From contig CAMXCT020006468.1 in NCBI GenBank assembly GCA_947184155.2, forward strand, positions 2,501-66,500: a stretch of DNA of 64,000 bases. Direction: 5' to 3'. Position 1 is the first letter of the stretch. The number at the start of each line of letters is the position of its first letter. Position numbers and translations under genes: made by a program. Positions 53,983 through 64,000 of the stretch are shown one piece after another. The notes under the pieces are model-generated. The model did no database searches and was not told the DNA's origin. It was given only the letters and a program-made list of their open reading frames with translations. This stretch comes from Cladocopium goreaui (lineage: Eukaryota; Sar; Dinophyceae; Suessiales; Symbiodiniaceae).

Positions 53983-55682
53983 GAAGCTTGACCACTCGGA
54001 TCGGGCCCAGCATCGAGCCGGCATCATGCAGCAGTTGCGACAGTTCTGGATGGACTACCATCTCTGTGATGTGGTTCTGAAGAGCCATGATGGTGCAGAG
54101 CATCATGCCCATACGGCCGTGCTATCTGCCGCCAGCGTGTTTTTTAAGAATCTGCTGGGAGGATCGTTTCTGGAAGCAGAGAGGGTGCAACAGAAGCAGC
54201 CAGTGGAAATTGCCGCATCCAAGGCGGCAGTGTCTGCATTGCTGGACTACATCTATGATGGACAGCCTGAAGTGCCAGTGGAAGTTGGTCTAGAACTCCT
54301 ACGACTGGCAGAGGCTTACGACCTGCCAAAGCTAGCAGGTGAAATTGAGGCTGGCATCCGTGCCTCCTTGGACAGCAGTGTTCCCCTGCAAGTTCTACAA
54401 GAAGCGCATGGCCTTCATTCATTGAGAGCTGCTTGCGAAGATAAAGTTGCTGAAGAGTTTGAGACTTGTAGCCAGCATCCAGATTTTAAATTTTGGGAAA
54501 CTTAGTGCTAGTCAGCTGGCTCGAATTTTGAGGAGGGAAGATCTGGCTATCTATCGCGAAGAAGAAGTGGTGAACGCAATATTTACTTGGAATAAAGTTT
54601 CCAAGGACGGACATGCCTTTTTGGGCATCTTGCTGCAACATGTGCATTTCCATTCACTTTCCATTGAGAATTTGCTTCGCCTTGGCCACACAACTCTCTC
54701 CGGTACCAGCGGTGACGACCTCCACAGAGAAGTTCAGGACGCTTTGGCTTCGCGCAGGAGAACTCAAAGTTCAGGTACGTTTCAGTCGAAGAGGTGGTGG
54801 CTCCAGCATTGGTCACCAATTTTGGGTGCTAGCTGTGCCAGAATTGAAGCTTCAGGGCAAGAGGTATTGCCCTTGTTATGTAAGTCTTTGTGCTGGCACC
54901 AAGGTGAACTGTTTGCTGCGCACTGTGGGGGTCACCGCATCGTTAGTTGGAAGCCTGGTGAACCTTCAACCTGCGTGCGAAGTGTTGCAGGTGAAGGCGC
55001 CGCTGTGGCTGGAATCAATGACTTGGGATCTATGTTTGACCTGGCCATCTCGCCCAGCGGTGAGATGTTTGTGGCAGATTGGCAGAATCGGAGGCTTCTT
55101 CGGTTTCAAAACGGTTCTGGAGACTTAGTTGTTGGCAACACTGATGCTGGCGCCCTGTTTTGCTCGCCCAACGGGGTTCTGTATGCATTGCGCCAGAATG
55201 GGAGAGCAGTGGCAAAGCTGGCGGGCTCCACGCTCGAGATTGTGATTGCATCCGAGAGCCTTCCGGCAGACATGAAGTTCAATGCGGATCGGGTGTTTGT
55301 AACCAAGGAAGAGGTGATCTATCTCTTGGATAATCTGAATAATAACCGTCGCATTCTGTGCATCAATCCAGCTGAGTCGTTGGAACCTGTTGTGGTGGGC
55401 CAAATCCCAACTGAGGGCCGGTCTTTCCTCACGGACCTGTTTGTAACTGACGGTGGAACAATTTATGTTGCTGCCGGGGATCAAAGAAAGGTGCTTGCCT
55501 TCCACCCAAGCAGCCCAACTTTCACAGAAGTCTTGCAGTGCCCAGATGGATTTCACCCTTTCGCACTGTTGGTTCAGGACAGGTCCTTGTATGTGAACAT
55601 GCTGGCGCGGAGGTTGGATGCACAGTCCCCGGACACTGGGGGGCTTTACGAATATTGGTTACCTCCGGAGCTTCAGCTGTGA
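53972..55682 (+). pseudogene. BTB-BACK-propeller gene 2, frameshifted
   Basis: The ATG at 53,972 opens the same MGAVKLDHSDRAQHR start as its neighbours. At about 54,486-54,495 the text CAGATTTTAAATTTTGGG replaces CAGATTTTGGG of the other copies, a 7-bp gain (AAATTTT) that ends the first frame at 54,505 (177 aa) inside the BACK domain. The rest is open in another phase to 55,682 with a full propeller (LAISPSGEMFVADWQNRR, CINPAESLEPVVVGQ). Its last ~20 codons differ from those of genes 1 and 3. A truncated BTB-only protein could still be made. Confidence 0.85.
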
Positions 55683-56058
55683 AAACAAGTCCTGCGGTGC
55701 CAGGGGGCTTCCAGGGGGCATTGGTTTGGTAGGGCATGTTGGCCGACTGATGTCGCCAATGCCTCCTAACAATTTCAAAGAACAGGAACAAGGAACCATG
55801 GATTCTTCCATTGATCGACTCATATTGTGAACCCCCTTTACTTTACCCTATGTTTTTCCCTCGCCAGGAAAACACCCACATCATTGATCAGCGGGTCTGT
55901 TTTCAGTTTTTCAGAAATACATGATTTTTCCCACATGTGTTTCTGGTTACCCACCAACATTTCCTTTACCAATTCTGGAGGATAAATCCACCTCCAAAAA
56001 ACAATTCATGAGATGTACTAGGAGATCACGAAAATCCTTGGAATCAATGGGAATTCCA

Positions 56059-56188
56059 GGATCCTAAAATGGAGGTACTGTACCATATAAGGCCATATTT
56101 TGAGGGTATATTCCCTTACATAGGCCTTACATAGGCCTTACATGGGCCTTATATATGGTAGATACCTCCAATCAATCGGTTCCTGAAA
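56059..56188. mobile_element. GGTACTGTACC inverted-repeat element, copy 2
   Basis: TCCTAAAATGGAGGTACTGTACC at the left, a repeated ACATAGGCCTT block (three times here, once in the copy at 20,339), and GGTAGATACCTCCAATC at the right. Confidence 0.5.
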
Positions 56189-57369
56189 TGACCATTGATG
56201 GAATACTCTCTGGTACTCCGATCGATGATTTTCATTGATGTTCCTTCAACGACTGATCGATGGCTAAATAAACTTTAGCATAAAGACAGACAAAAACAAC
56301 AGAAGAACTCCCAACACATCACGGCATATGAGATTCCATTGAGGCAGTTTACCGGTATGATGACAGACACACACAGATGAACAAATACACATACCTAAGA
56401 TGTTGTTTGTGCACACATACAATAATCATACATGCATCCCAAATTACGCAGTTGATAACCACAGCAGACCCGGTCGGTTCATTCAATGATAGATATCCGA
56501 GATGCACGTCCACAGATATGATTGGTACAGGGACCTCCCAAAAATCACCTCGTATGTATGACATGTCTATATCTGTATCAATATCTATATCACTTCTACG
56601 TCTACGTCTGCCCCTCGCTCTCTGTATTATATATACATGTTTCATCATGTTTCCATAAATCAATAAACAGATAAAGCACGGGGGAAGCAAACAAAATGAA
56701 CACATTGAAGTTTAGAGATCCCCATACTCAAAAGGTTTCTCCAGGGCCGTTGGGTTAGTTCACCCCAGCCATACCTGGACTAAGCCTATTGGGTGAACTA
56801 AGCCACAATTCCTGTGAACCATCAAGCAATCATGTTTATTCTTTGGATAAGATCCCTGAAGATGGCAAATAGTTTCTGAGTGGCGTATATGCCACAAAAC
56901 AGCCAAATCTTGTACGTGATTATAACCAAAGGTTATGAATACATCAAGAGGTAAAGAAAGGATCACTAAAGCAATATACATATCCAAATGTCTTGACGTT
57001 CTTTTAATCCCCGCAACATCCCATATTTTGGTCACCAACCAATTTTTGGATCCGGCAGGAGCCGCAGCTGTCGAGCTCTTGGCGAGCCCAAGGTGCGCGG
57101 CTGCCGTTTTTGGCAAAACATGGTGACAAGAAAACGGGGGATTTGAAACGAATGGCACAAAGGAATTGAAACGAAGGTATCACTATAACATCAGCAGACA
57201 TGGTGAGAGACACCATATGCCAGGAAAATTCGGGAATCCCAACCACTGAACGTTTGTAATTTTCCAGGTGATTTTAGCCTTAAATACGAGACGAAAGTGG
57301 TATTTCACGAAACATCCAGGGGCACAATTTTCAATACTGGGAAAGTATCAACTGCATGGCCCTTTCATG

Positions 57370-57482
57370 TGGGTTTCCTAAAACGGGGGTACCCCAAAAT
57401 GGATGGTTTATAATTATCATGGAGAATCCCAGAATCCCACTTAAACGAATGATTTGGGGGTACCCTCATTTCAGGAAACCTC
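57370..57482. mobile_element. GGTTTCCTGAAAT inverted-repeat element, complete copy
   Basis: GGTTTCCTAAAACGGGGGTACC at the left and GGGGGTACCCTCATTTCAGGAAACC at the right are complementary over ~22 bp with two changes. A fragment of the family is at 8,141. Confidence 0.65.
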
Positions 57483-57759
57483 CACATATTCAGAACGTGT
57501 CAGAATGTATACTTGCAACGTTTTGTTCTGAAATCATCTGGGTTGCAACTGAAAGCTTGGTGAATGTGGTCAACGTAGCTGTTTCAAGCTTTGGATGTTC
57601 AACCCACTCTGCAGCGGCTACCAGCATGATCACTATTTTGGTAGTGCGCTAATACTAAGCTTCACTACACTGTTGCCAGCTATAGCCTGTGGGCCTGTGG
57701 GATTGATCAACGGCAGAATCGGCATTGTACACGATTTCCGGAGCGGCGTGTTGAGTGCC

Positions 57760-59460
57760 ATGGGAGCTGTAAAGCTCGACCACTCAGACCGGGCCCAGCA
57801 TCGGGCCAGCATCATGCAGCAGTTGCGACAGTTCTGGATGGACGACCATCTCTGCGATGTGGTGCTGAAGAGCCATGATGGTGCAGAGCATCGCGCCCAT
57901 ACGGCCGTGCTATCAGCTGCCAGCGTGTTTTTTAAGAATCTGCTGGGAGGATCGTTTCTGGAAGCAGAGAGGGTGCAACAGAAGCAGCCAGTGGAAATCG
58001 CTGCGTCCAAAGCGGCGTTGTCTGCATTGCTGGACTACATCTATGATGGGCAGCCTGAAGTGCCAGTGGAAGTTGGTCTAGAACTCCTACGACTGGCAGA
58101 GGCTTACGACCTGCCAAAGTTAGCAGGTGCGATTGAGGCTGGCATCCTTGCCTGCTTGGACAGCAGTGTTGCCCTGCAAGTTCTGCAAGAAGGGCATGGA
58201 CTACATTCTTTGAGAGCTGCTTGCGAAGATAAAGTTGCTGAAGAGTTTGAGACTTGTAGCCAGCATCCAGATTTTGGGAAACTTAGTGCTAGTCAGCTGG
58301 CTCGAATTTTGAGGAGGGAAGATCTGGCTATCTATCGCGAAGAAGTGGTGAACGCAATATTTACTTGGAACAAAGTTTCCAAGGACGGACATGCCTTTCT
58401 GGGCGTGCTGCTGCAACATGTACATTTCCAATCACTATCCTTTGAGAATTTGCTTCGCCTTGGCCACACAACTCTCTCTGGTTCCAGTGGTGACGACCTG
58501 CACCGGGAAGTTGAGGGCGCATTGACCTCCCGAAAGAGAAGCCAAAGTCCAGGTGCATTTCAGTCCAAGAGGCATTGTTTCCAGCACTGGTCACCATTTT
58601 TAGGCGCCAGTACAGCCAGCATTGAAGCTTCAGGGCGAGAGGTACTGCCCTTGTTATGTAACTCTTTGCGCTGGCACCAAGGTGAACTGTTTGCTGCGCA
58701 CTTAGACGGTCGCCGCATCATTAGTTGGAAGCCCGGTGACCCTGCATCCCGCGTGCGACCTGTTGCGGGTGAAGGCGCTGCTGTCACTGGAATCAACGAC
58801 TGGGGAAATGAATGTTTGTTGTCCATCTCGCCCAGCGGGGAGGTGTTTGTGTCAGATTGGCAGAATTGGAGGCTTCTTCGTTTTCAAAACGGTTCTGGAG
58901 ACGTGGTTGTTGGCAATGCTGATGCTGGCGCCCTGTTTTACTCGCCCAACGAAGTGCTGTACGTGGTGAGCTGGGATGGGAGAACATTGCAAAAGTTGGT
59001 TGGCTCCACGCTCGAGACAGTGATTGCCTCTGAGAGTCTTCCTGCAGACATGCAGTTCAAGGCATGCGAAATCTTGGTAACAAAGGAAGAGGTGATCTAT
59101 CTTTTGGATAATCTGAATAACAACCGTCGCATTCTGTGCATCAATCCAGCTGAGTCGTTGGAACCTGTTGTGGTGGGCCAAATCCCAACTGAGGGCCGGT
59201 CTGTCCTGACGGACTTGTTTGTAACTGACGGTGGAACAATCTATGTTGCTGAGTTGATTCAAAGAAAGGTGTTGGCCTTCCACCCAAGCAGCGAAACTTT
59301 CACGGAAGTCTTGCAGTGTCCAGATGGATTACAGCCTTTGGCACTGTTGGTTCAGGACAGATCGCTGTATGTGAGCATGGTGACACTTGAGGTGAACGGA
59401 GAGCCCTGGACGGGGAAGGTTTACGAATATTTGTTGCCTCCTGAACTTCAGCTTCAGTAG
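57760..59460 (+). CDS. BTB-BACK-NHL/beta-propeller protein, gene 3
   Basis: A 566-aa intronless frame from the conserved ATG at 57,760; the frame is open further upstream to 57,595 but that part is not shared by other copies. The domain order is as in gene 1: BTB at residues ~29-133, BACK to ~238, propeller from ~285 (LSISPSGEVFVSDWQNWRLL, LFVTDGGTIYVAELIQRKVL). Compared with gene 1, changes are scattered substitutions and one codon is missing in the BACK domain (REEVVNAIF against REEAVVNALF). The leader differs from genes 1 and 2. Probably functional; a Cullin-3 adaptor role is inferred only from family. Confidence 0.9.
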   Translation: MGAVKLDHSDRAQHRASIMQQLRQFWMDDHLCDVVLKSHDGAEHRAHTAVLSAASVFFKNLLGGSFLEAERVQQKQPVEIAASKAALSALLDYIYDGQPEVPVEVGLELLRLAEAYDLPKLAGAIEAGILACLDSSVALQVLQEGHGLHSLRAACEDKVAEEFETCSQHPDFGKLSASQLARILRREDLAIYREEVVNAIFTWNKVSKDGHAFLGVLLQHVHFQSLSFENLLRLGHTTLSGSSGDDLHREVEGALTSRKRSQSPGAFQSKRHCFQHWSPFLGASTASIEASGREVLPLLCNSLRWHQGELFAAHLDGRRIISWKPGDPASRVRPVAGEGAAVTGINDWGNECLLSISPSGEVFVSDWQNWRLLRFQNGSGDVVVGNADAGALFYSPNEVLYVVSWDGRTLQKLVGSTLETVIASESLPADMQFKACEILVTKEEVIYLLDNLNNNRRILCINPAESLEPVVVGQIPTEGRSVLTDLFVTDGGTIYVAELIQRKVLAFHPSSETFTEVLQCPDGLQPLALLVQDRSLYVSMVTLEVNGEPWTGKVYEYLLPPELQLQ

Positions 59461-59768
59461 TGAAAAAAGATCCTGTGGTTGGGGGCTTCTGGGGGGCATG
59501 GGTCAAGAGCACCTCTTCACCAGGGCACCTGACCCGAGTGACTGATGTGATCTGATGCCTTCCATACTTGAGGACATCTTGGGACCCTAACATCATTTCA
59601 AAGAACCGTAACACCAAGGCGGCCCCCCCTACATAGTTTTTGTTGGTTTATAACTTATAACTAGGTTGACTATGGTCTGTGATAGGTGTATATATATATA
59701 TATATATATTGGTTCCACTATCTCTTGCATGACGTACTTGCTGGTCAAGCCTTTTGGGGTCAAGTCGC
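59461..59768. other. 3' flank of BTB gene 3
   Basis: The first ~240 bp match the flank of the remnant at 44,795 closely. A (TA)n tract lies at 59,688-59,709. After it the sequence changes to the retroelement. Confidence 0.7.
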
Positions 59769-60038
59769 ATGAGCGCGTGGATCCCTGATACCCTCCGAGA
59801 GGTTCGTTTGTGGTCATCCCATAGCGATTCGAATTGCCCCTGGTTTTTACTGGTTACCCTGGGTATCTGCATTGGGTGTTTCTGCTGGTGCGCCGGGCTC
59901 TTTGCTGGTGCATTGATCTTTTCTGCGCAGTGCAGAAGGTGTTTGGGCCAGAGCATTCGAATCCTGGTTGCCACTTGGTATCCAGTTGCCCCTTTGGACC
60001 TTAGAGGGAGGCTAGCTGAATATCGGAGAGATTGTTGA
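59769..60038 (+). CDS. Small membrane-type ORF upstream of the retroelement polyprotein
   Basis: An 89-aa frame from ATG at 59,769. Residues ~24-47 (FLLVTLGICIGCFCWCAGLF) form one hydrophobic segment, followed by Cys and Arg-rich sequence ending YRRDC. Its TGA overlaps the next ATG as TGATG (60,036-60,040), an arrangement that permits termination-reinitiation. I do not recognise a family; a leader ORF of the downstream element is the simplest reading. Confidence 0.5.
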   Translation: MSAWIPDTLREVRLWSSHSDSNCPWFLLVTLGICIGCFCWCAGLFAGALIFSAQCRRCLGQSIRILVATWYPVAPLDLRGRLAEYRRDC

Positions 60039-61015
60039 TGCCCCCCAAAGCTGTTGTGGAAAACGATATTGAAACTGTCACTTTTCTACTTGCTGGGGTC
60101 CGGATCTCTATTTCTGCTAGACCTGCTGCGGCCGATTCTCAGGGATCAGTTTCAGGTTTCGAGGTTGTGAGTTCCGCTGCCTCTGAAGCGAGTGCACCTG
60201 ATCAGTCTCCTGTGGCACCATCTGCTGCAGTAGACGCCCTTGCTTTGGAAGCGACCTCAGCCTTGGCTTTTGCAGCATTGCCAGTGCCTCAAGTGGATCT
60301 CTTGGAGCGCCAGTTGCGTGGTTCCCACTCTACTTGGACTTCACGAGCGAGATTGGGTAGAGCTTTTCGAGCGGGTGTAGCCGCTCGTGAGCGGTTGTTG
60401 GGTAGGGAGTGCGCGATTGCCTCACCTACCATTCCTTTCCAGAACTCCATCTACATTGTCCTTCGCTGCAATTCCTACCCTCAGGGTTTTTGGACTTCCA
60501 GCTATCGTACATACATTGAGGTGGTGGGAGATCGTCGAGGTCTCCAGCATCAGTCACGCCTTTCCATCCCGTGCAGAGGCGACGGCCTTTTTGGCTGGGG
60601 CAGCCCGGCCATGGCCCGAAGAAGTCCAATGAGTGGGCCTCTCACCCGAGAGGCCGCAGAAGGCTTGTTGAGTCAGCCTTCTGCTCAGAGAGCATTGCCA
60701 GAGATCCATCTTCCCCTGCCAGAGGAGGGAGACAATTTTGCTTGTGTTGCATGCCATTTAGTATACCTGAGGGAGAATGGTTTTATGATCGTGATCCCGT
60801 GTGCCGACGCAGCTCACAATGCTGTAGCCGCCCTGAGCGATGCCTCAGGCGAAGATGCACCCATGTTCTTTGTAGGTTCTTGCGAAGTGGAAACTGTCAG
60901 AGGGCGAAACATTGGCCAAGCCGACGTAGAGCTGGTGGATTTGCCTTGGCTGCACATAGGTTCTTCCAGCATCCAAGAACCGGACGGCAAGCTGTCCCCC
61001 GCGACCGGATTTTGA
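60038..61015 (+). pseudogene. N-terminal part of a dinoflagellate retroelement polyprotein
   Basis: From ATG at 60,038 (MPPKAVVENDIETVTFLLAG) the frame runs 325 codons. Ala/Ser-rich start, then VPQVDLLERQLRGSHSTWTS and RARLGRAFRAGVAARERLLG. Between ~60,525 and ~60,620 the coding character moves to another phase (VEVSSISHAFPSRAEATAFL), then returns (GPLTREAAEGLLSQPSAQ, ENGFMIVIPCADAAHNA), so two opposite indels are present. No catalytic motif. It resembles the Gag-like leader part of multicopy dinoflagellate RT proteins. Confidence 0.5.
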
Positions 61016-61920
61016 CATGCAGGGTTGCAGACGAAACTGGACGTCCTCGTCGTCAGTCCGCTCACAGTCTGGCCTCCGAATGGTTGTTGACCATGGAAGA
61101 GACAACCGCCCAGGAGTACCTCACCGGAGAGGAGTTGGAAGCCGAAGCGGAGCCCGACCGCAGTCCACCTGCATCCGCACAGGAGCAGGCTTCTGTGACA
61201 GAGCTCAAAGCTCAAATCCAAGCGCTGAAAGCCCAGCTTGCCTCAGCTCAACCTGTAGCAGTTCCTCCTCCGCCGCCAAAGACGCCCAGTCTGTTCAATG
61301 TAGGAGTGACGCCCAAAGTGTCGGCAGCCGATTGGACCAAGCTGAAGCAGTTGGCAGGCTCGCCCCCGCCCAGAGTAGGGGCAACAGAGACTCGCCGATC
61401 CTTGCCTGCCACCACGCAGATGGCTCAGTTCGAGACCGATTATGTAGAGGAAGAGCGCGAGGTAGCCGAGCCAGGGGTTGCAGGATTGGAGCTTCCTGCT
61501 CAGATCCAGTCGGCCGACCCGGCCCAGCAGTTGATGTTCCTCCAGATGCAACAGAATGCCGTTTTGCTCCAGAAGCTGGTGACCAAACACTCAGACCCTG
61601 TGCTGGGGGCTTTGTCAGGCGGCAGCGCCTCGGACAGCGGCGGAGGAAGCAGCTCAGGAGTCAAAGGATGCCTGGCCCGGGAGGTGTTTTTACGGGCAGT
61701 GCAAGATCTTACCAAAGTTGCCGACTCAACTCGGGCCAATCTGCTGAGAGAGCTAGGGATTCCAGCCAGCCGAGAGGATGGAAACTTGATGAGGAAGTAT
61801 GTAGAGAGGAAAATTCCTCTTGCAGAACATCGACTCCTTTCCCAGTTTGCCTTCATGATCGCAGAGAGCTGGAACATAGGTTTCGAAAGCCAGAACATAG
61901 AACTGCTAGGGGTGTTCACG
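61016..61920 (+). pseudogene. Middle part of the retroelement polyprotein
   Basis: Open in the third phase used here, with no stop from before the first part ends to beyond 61,920; an ATG at 61,093 (MEETTAQEYLTGEELEAEAE) could start it. A coiled-coil-like stretch (LKAQIQALKAQLASAQ), a Pro-rich linker, ADWTKLKQLAGSPPPR, a Gly/Ser-rich linker and a helical domain (CLAREVFLRAVQDLTKVADS, LSQFAFMIAESWNIG) follow. Near 61,915 the coding phase shifts again into the RT part. It is probably one polyprotein with its neighbours. Confidence 0.5.
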
Positions 61921-64000
61921 GATGATGTATTTTGTGGAACAGGCTGCAATAGAGCAGGGACGCACCCAGACTGCATGGCTTTTGTGCGGATGGCAGGAAC
62001 CTCCGTACCAAATCCTAGTATCGCACAAGAGACGCAGCGGCCTGCAACAGTTCTGCCGGATTTGCAACCCAAGCTGGATTTCCGCCAATTTAGCCTATGT
62101 CAAAGATTTGGACTATATGGAAAGCCGGCTATCCGCAAATGCAAAGGGATCAAAAGCCATTCAGCCTCTCGAGGACGAGCCGTCAGCTCAGCCCAAACGG
62201 CGGCCCCAGAAAGCCAAAATAGACCGTTTCCCCGGAGAGAAGTTCCCCGTAATTAGTTCAGTTTTGCATGCATGCCAGGTGCTAAAATCCGCACCTACTG
62301 GGTTGGGTCATTTCATTAGGGAAAGCCTTAACCCGGACAAAGCCTGCACCGTTGATGGAGTGTCAAATCTCCTTTGGCCGGTTCCCCTCCCTAGGTGGCG
62401 TTGGACCGATGCAAGTCGCCTGAATCCACGACGTCGACGTCGTTTGCGCTTTTTAAGAGCTCGGCATGAGTGGCTGCAGTTAGTCATAGCTAGTTTGAAC
62501 TGGGAGGTCCTGGGGTTTCCAAAAGAACCCCCACCTCGCGCTCAACTAGGGGCGCCAATCTCTGAAGCGCAGCATCAGATTGTTGAACGTCTCGAGTCGA
62601 TGCTTGGCCATTTTCTTTGCATGCCAGACTTTGAAGTGGATGACTTGGGCCGTGCTCAAGAAAAATTTTCAGGCGTAATTCAAATGGTGAAGGAACTTCC
62701 TTGGTGCAAACTAGGGTTAGAGGACCTCCAAAAATTAGCTGTTCAGCTGAAGCATGATTTGGATTCCTATGGCAGTCATTTCAAGCAGAAGCCTAGTCCT
62801 GTTTTTCAAGAAGAGCACCCATGTCATGCATGTCCGCCACGTACAGTTAAGCATCCAGCTGGCATTAATGCCAAACCAGTTGTCTCAGAACGGGTGAAGT
62901 GGAACAGCCCTCCTTCTTTTGATGCAACTCCTTTTTTAGATGATTTGCTTGTTCGTGCAGCGTATGCTGATCCTGACGTGCTCCGAAAGGATATTGAGAC
63001 GTGGCCGCCTGCTCACCCGGCGAGAGTCCATTGTTCCAAGAGCGAACTGCTGGAGCTGGCACGACGATGGGACCAGCCCGGAGCATGTTCCCTCATGCCA
63101 GCCTGTGAAAAAGACTTTTCTGAAGCAGTAGGCCTGTTTTGTGTCCCAAAAGATAGGTCTTTTGATAGGCTCATCATTAACCCTGTGACCATCAACAGCA
63201 GGATGCATACCATTACTAGATCCACCAAGGAATTGGCCCCTGGTTGTTTACTCACCCTTTTACATCTTGGACCTGGTGACATGTTCCGGTTTTCAGCTGA
63301 TGATCTCACTGATTACTACTACACGTTTTGTGTTAGCGCAGCTCGTGCTCGGAGGAATGCCATACGCATGCGTTTCTCTTGGGAGGATGTCCAGGCTTTC
63401 AAGCGTTTCAAACCTGAGTTCAGGGGTCAGGATCTGTTGGTGTGTTTGAGCACGCTCGCCATGGGCGACAGCCTTGCAGTTGAAATAGGTCAGCAGGCGC
63501 ACAAGAACGTTCTTAGGCAATTTTGTGGAGCCCTTCTTGCTCATGAAACCCTTAGGTATCGATTCCCCATTCCCCGTTCTGACTTTGTAGAACTTCTTGC
63601 TATTGATGATCATGTTGGAATTCAAAAGTTGGCTATCAAGGATTTCTCAAAAAACCCAGAGCTCAGGGACACTCAGATTTTCCGTGATGCCGCTTTTGCC
63701 TACAAACATGTAGGGTTGATCCAGCAGGAGAAAAAGCAAAAACGGAACCAGACCGAGGGAATCATCCTGGGAGCAGATTTCAATGGCGTTGAGGGCAGAG
63801 TCATGGCCCCGAGGCCCCGCATTCTGATTCTTTGCCTTATCACCTTGCATCTCGCAATTCGGGGAACTTGCACCCCCAAGCTTTTGTCCTCCGTTTTAGG
63901 CTGTTGGGTGCATGTGCTGATGTTCAGAAGAGTGATGTTTGCTTTGGTGAATTCATTATTTAGAGAAGGCCAAGGTTTGCCGCCTGACCAGACCTTTTGT
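61918..64000 (+). CDS. Reverse transcriptase-like polyprotein, runs off the window
   Basis: The frame is open from 61,922 to the end without a stop. Early residues include FCRICNPSWISANL and an Arg-rich PRRRRRLRFLRARHEW. RT signs in order: FCVPKDRSFDRLIINP near 63,140; motif A SADDLTDYYYTFCV near 63,293; motif B LSTLAMGDSLAVEIGQ near 63,448; motif C LLAIDDHVGI near 63,594, where the IDD is the YxDD equivalent; then ILGADFNGVEG and LLGCW-like VLGCWVHVLMFRR, resembling the RNase H-like region following DIRS-type RTs. Class is uncertain: it is not copia-like. The left start is not an ATG but a phase shift from the preceding part. The element's 3' end and any integrase or recombinase lie outside. 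Confidence 0.72.
62428..62443. repeat. 16-bp perfect palindrome in RT coding sequence
   Basis: ACGACGTCGACGTCGT reads the same on both strands and encodes part of the Arg run NPRRRRR. Confidence 0.6.

Larger units (their letters stand above)
55683..57759. other. Intergenic DNA between BTB genes 2 and 3
   Basis: Holds an inverted-repeat element at 56,059, another at 57,370, and blocks shared with other units (56,005-56,040; 56,931-57,120). An upstream in-frame extension of gene 3 (57,595-57,759) is open but not conserved in the other copies. No separate gene is supported. Confidence 0.6.

Noticed and set aside
57595..57759. 55-codon N-terminal extension of BTB gene 3
   Set aside because: Not conserved in the other copies. 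The conserved ATG at 57,760 is preferred.
60636..60655. 8-bp-stem hairpin GGCCTCTC-ACCC-GAGAGGCC in the plus-strand retroelement
   Set aside because: It resembles the coding hairpins in stem only. Loop and flanks differ, and about one such hairpin is expected by chance.

Overview
The window reads as nuclear DNA of a dinoflagellate, most like Symbiodiniaceae or Polarella, although no spliced leader or rRNA gene fixes the species. Three things point there: long AT-rich stretches packed with small palindromic mobile elements; a large Ty1/copia-type retroelement with an acidic, GK-rich Gag/Pol and no zinc knuckle; and a tandem array of intronless BTB-domain genes. No tRNA, rRNA or CRISPR was found.

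Layout. Positions 1-27,260 hold almost no convincing gene. They carry 16 copies of a ~105-bp MITE (ends CCCTCTGGTAA, TA target duplication), degenerate copies, at least five other inverted-repeat families, several microsatellites and a 100-N gap inside a minisatellite. A few GC-rich islands with splice-like borders may be exons. Positions 27,567-44,091 are one LTR retrotransposon on the minus strand, 16.5 kb, with 200-bp LTRs (TG...CA), an initiator-Met-type primer binding site, gag (367 aa), a 2,075-aa pol frame (protease, integrase, a degenerate methyltransferase-like segment, start of RT), and a 493-aa frame with the rest of RT and RNase H.

The notable system lies between RNase H and the 3' LTR. 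A 7.1-kb extra module is flanked by an exact 17-bp direct repeat. It appears to derive from one long reading frame holding a Tpt1/KptA RNA 2'-phosphotransferase-like domain and an endonuclease/exonuclease/phosphatase (EEP) fold domain joined by an acidic linker. It is broken by in-frame TGA codons, small indels, a 215-bp insertion with a 16-bp direct repeat and a 582-bp fold-back element. Eight copies of a 16-nt hairpin lie in coding sequence of the element (two in pol, six in the module), and their stems vary with compensating changes. Three more hairpins lie just past the last stop codon.

Positions 44,463-59,460 are a tandem array of BTB-BACK-beta-propeller genes: a 3' remnant, an intact gene (567 aa), a copy broken by a 7-bp insertion, and an intact gene (566 aa). 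Flanking DNA was duplicated with them, and comparison of two units shows an empty site for one MITE. From 59,769 to the right edge lies a plus-strand retroelement: a small membrane-type ORF overlapping the next by TGATG, then a frameshifted polyprotein ending in a reverse transcriptase that runs out of the window.

All calls come from reading the sequence. Domain assignments rest on motif recognition, not database searches.
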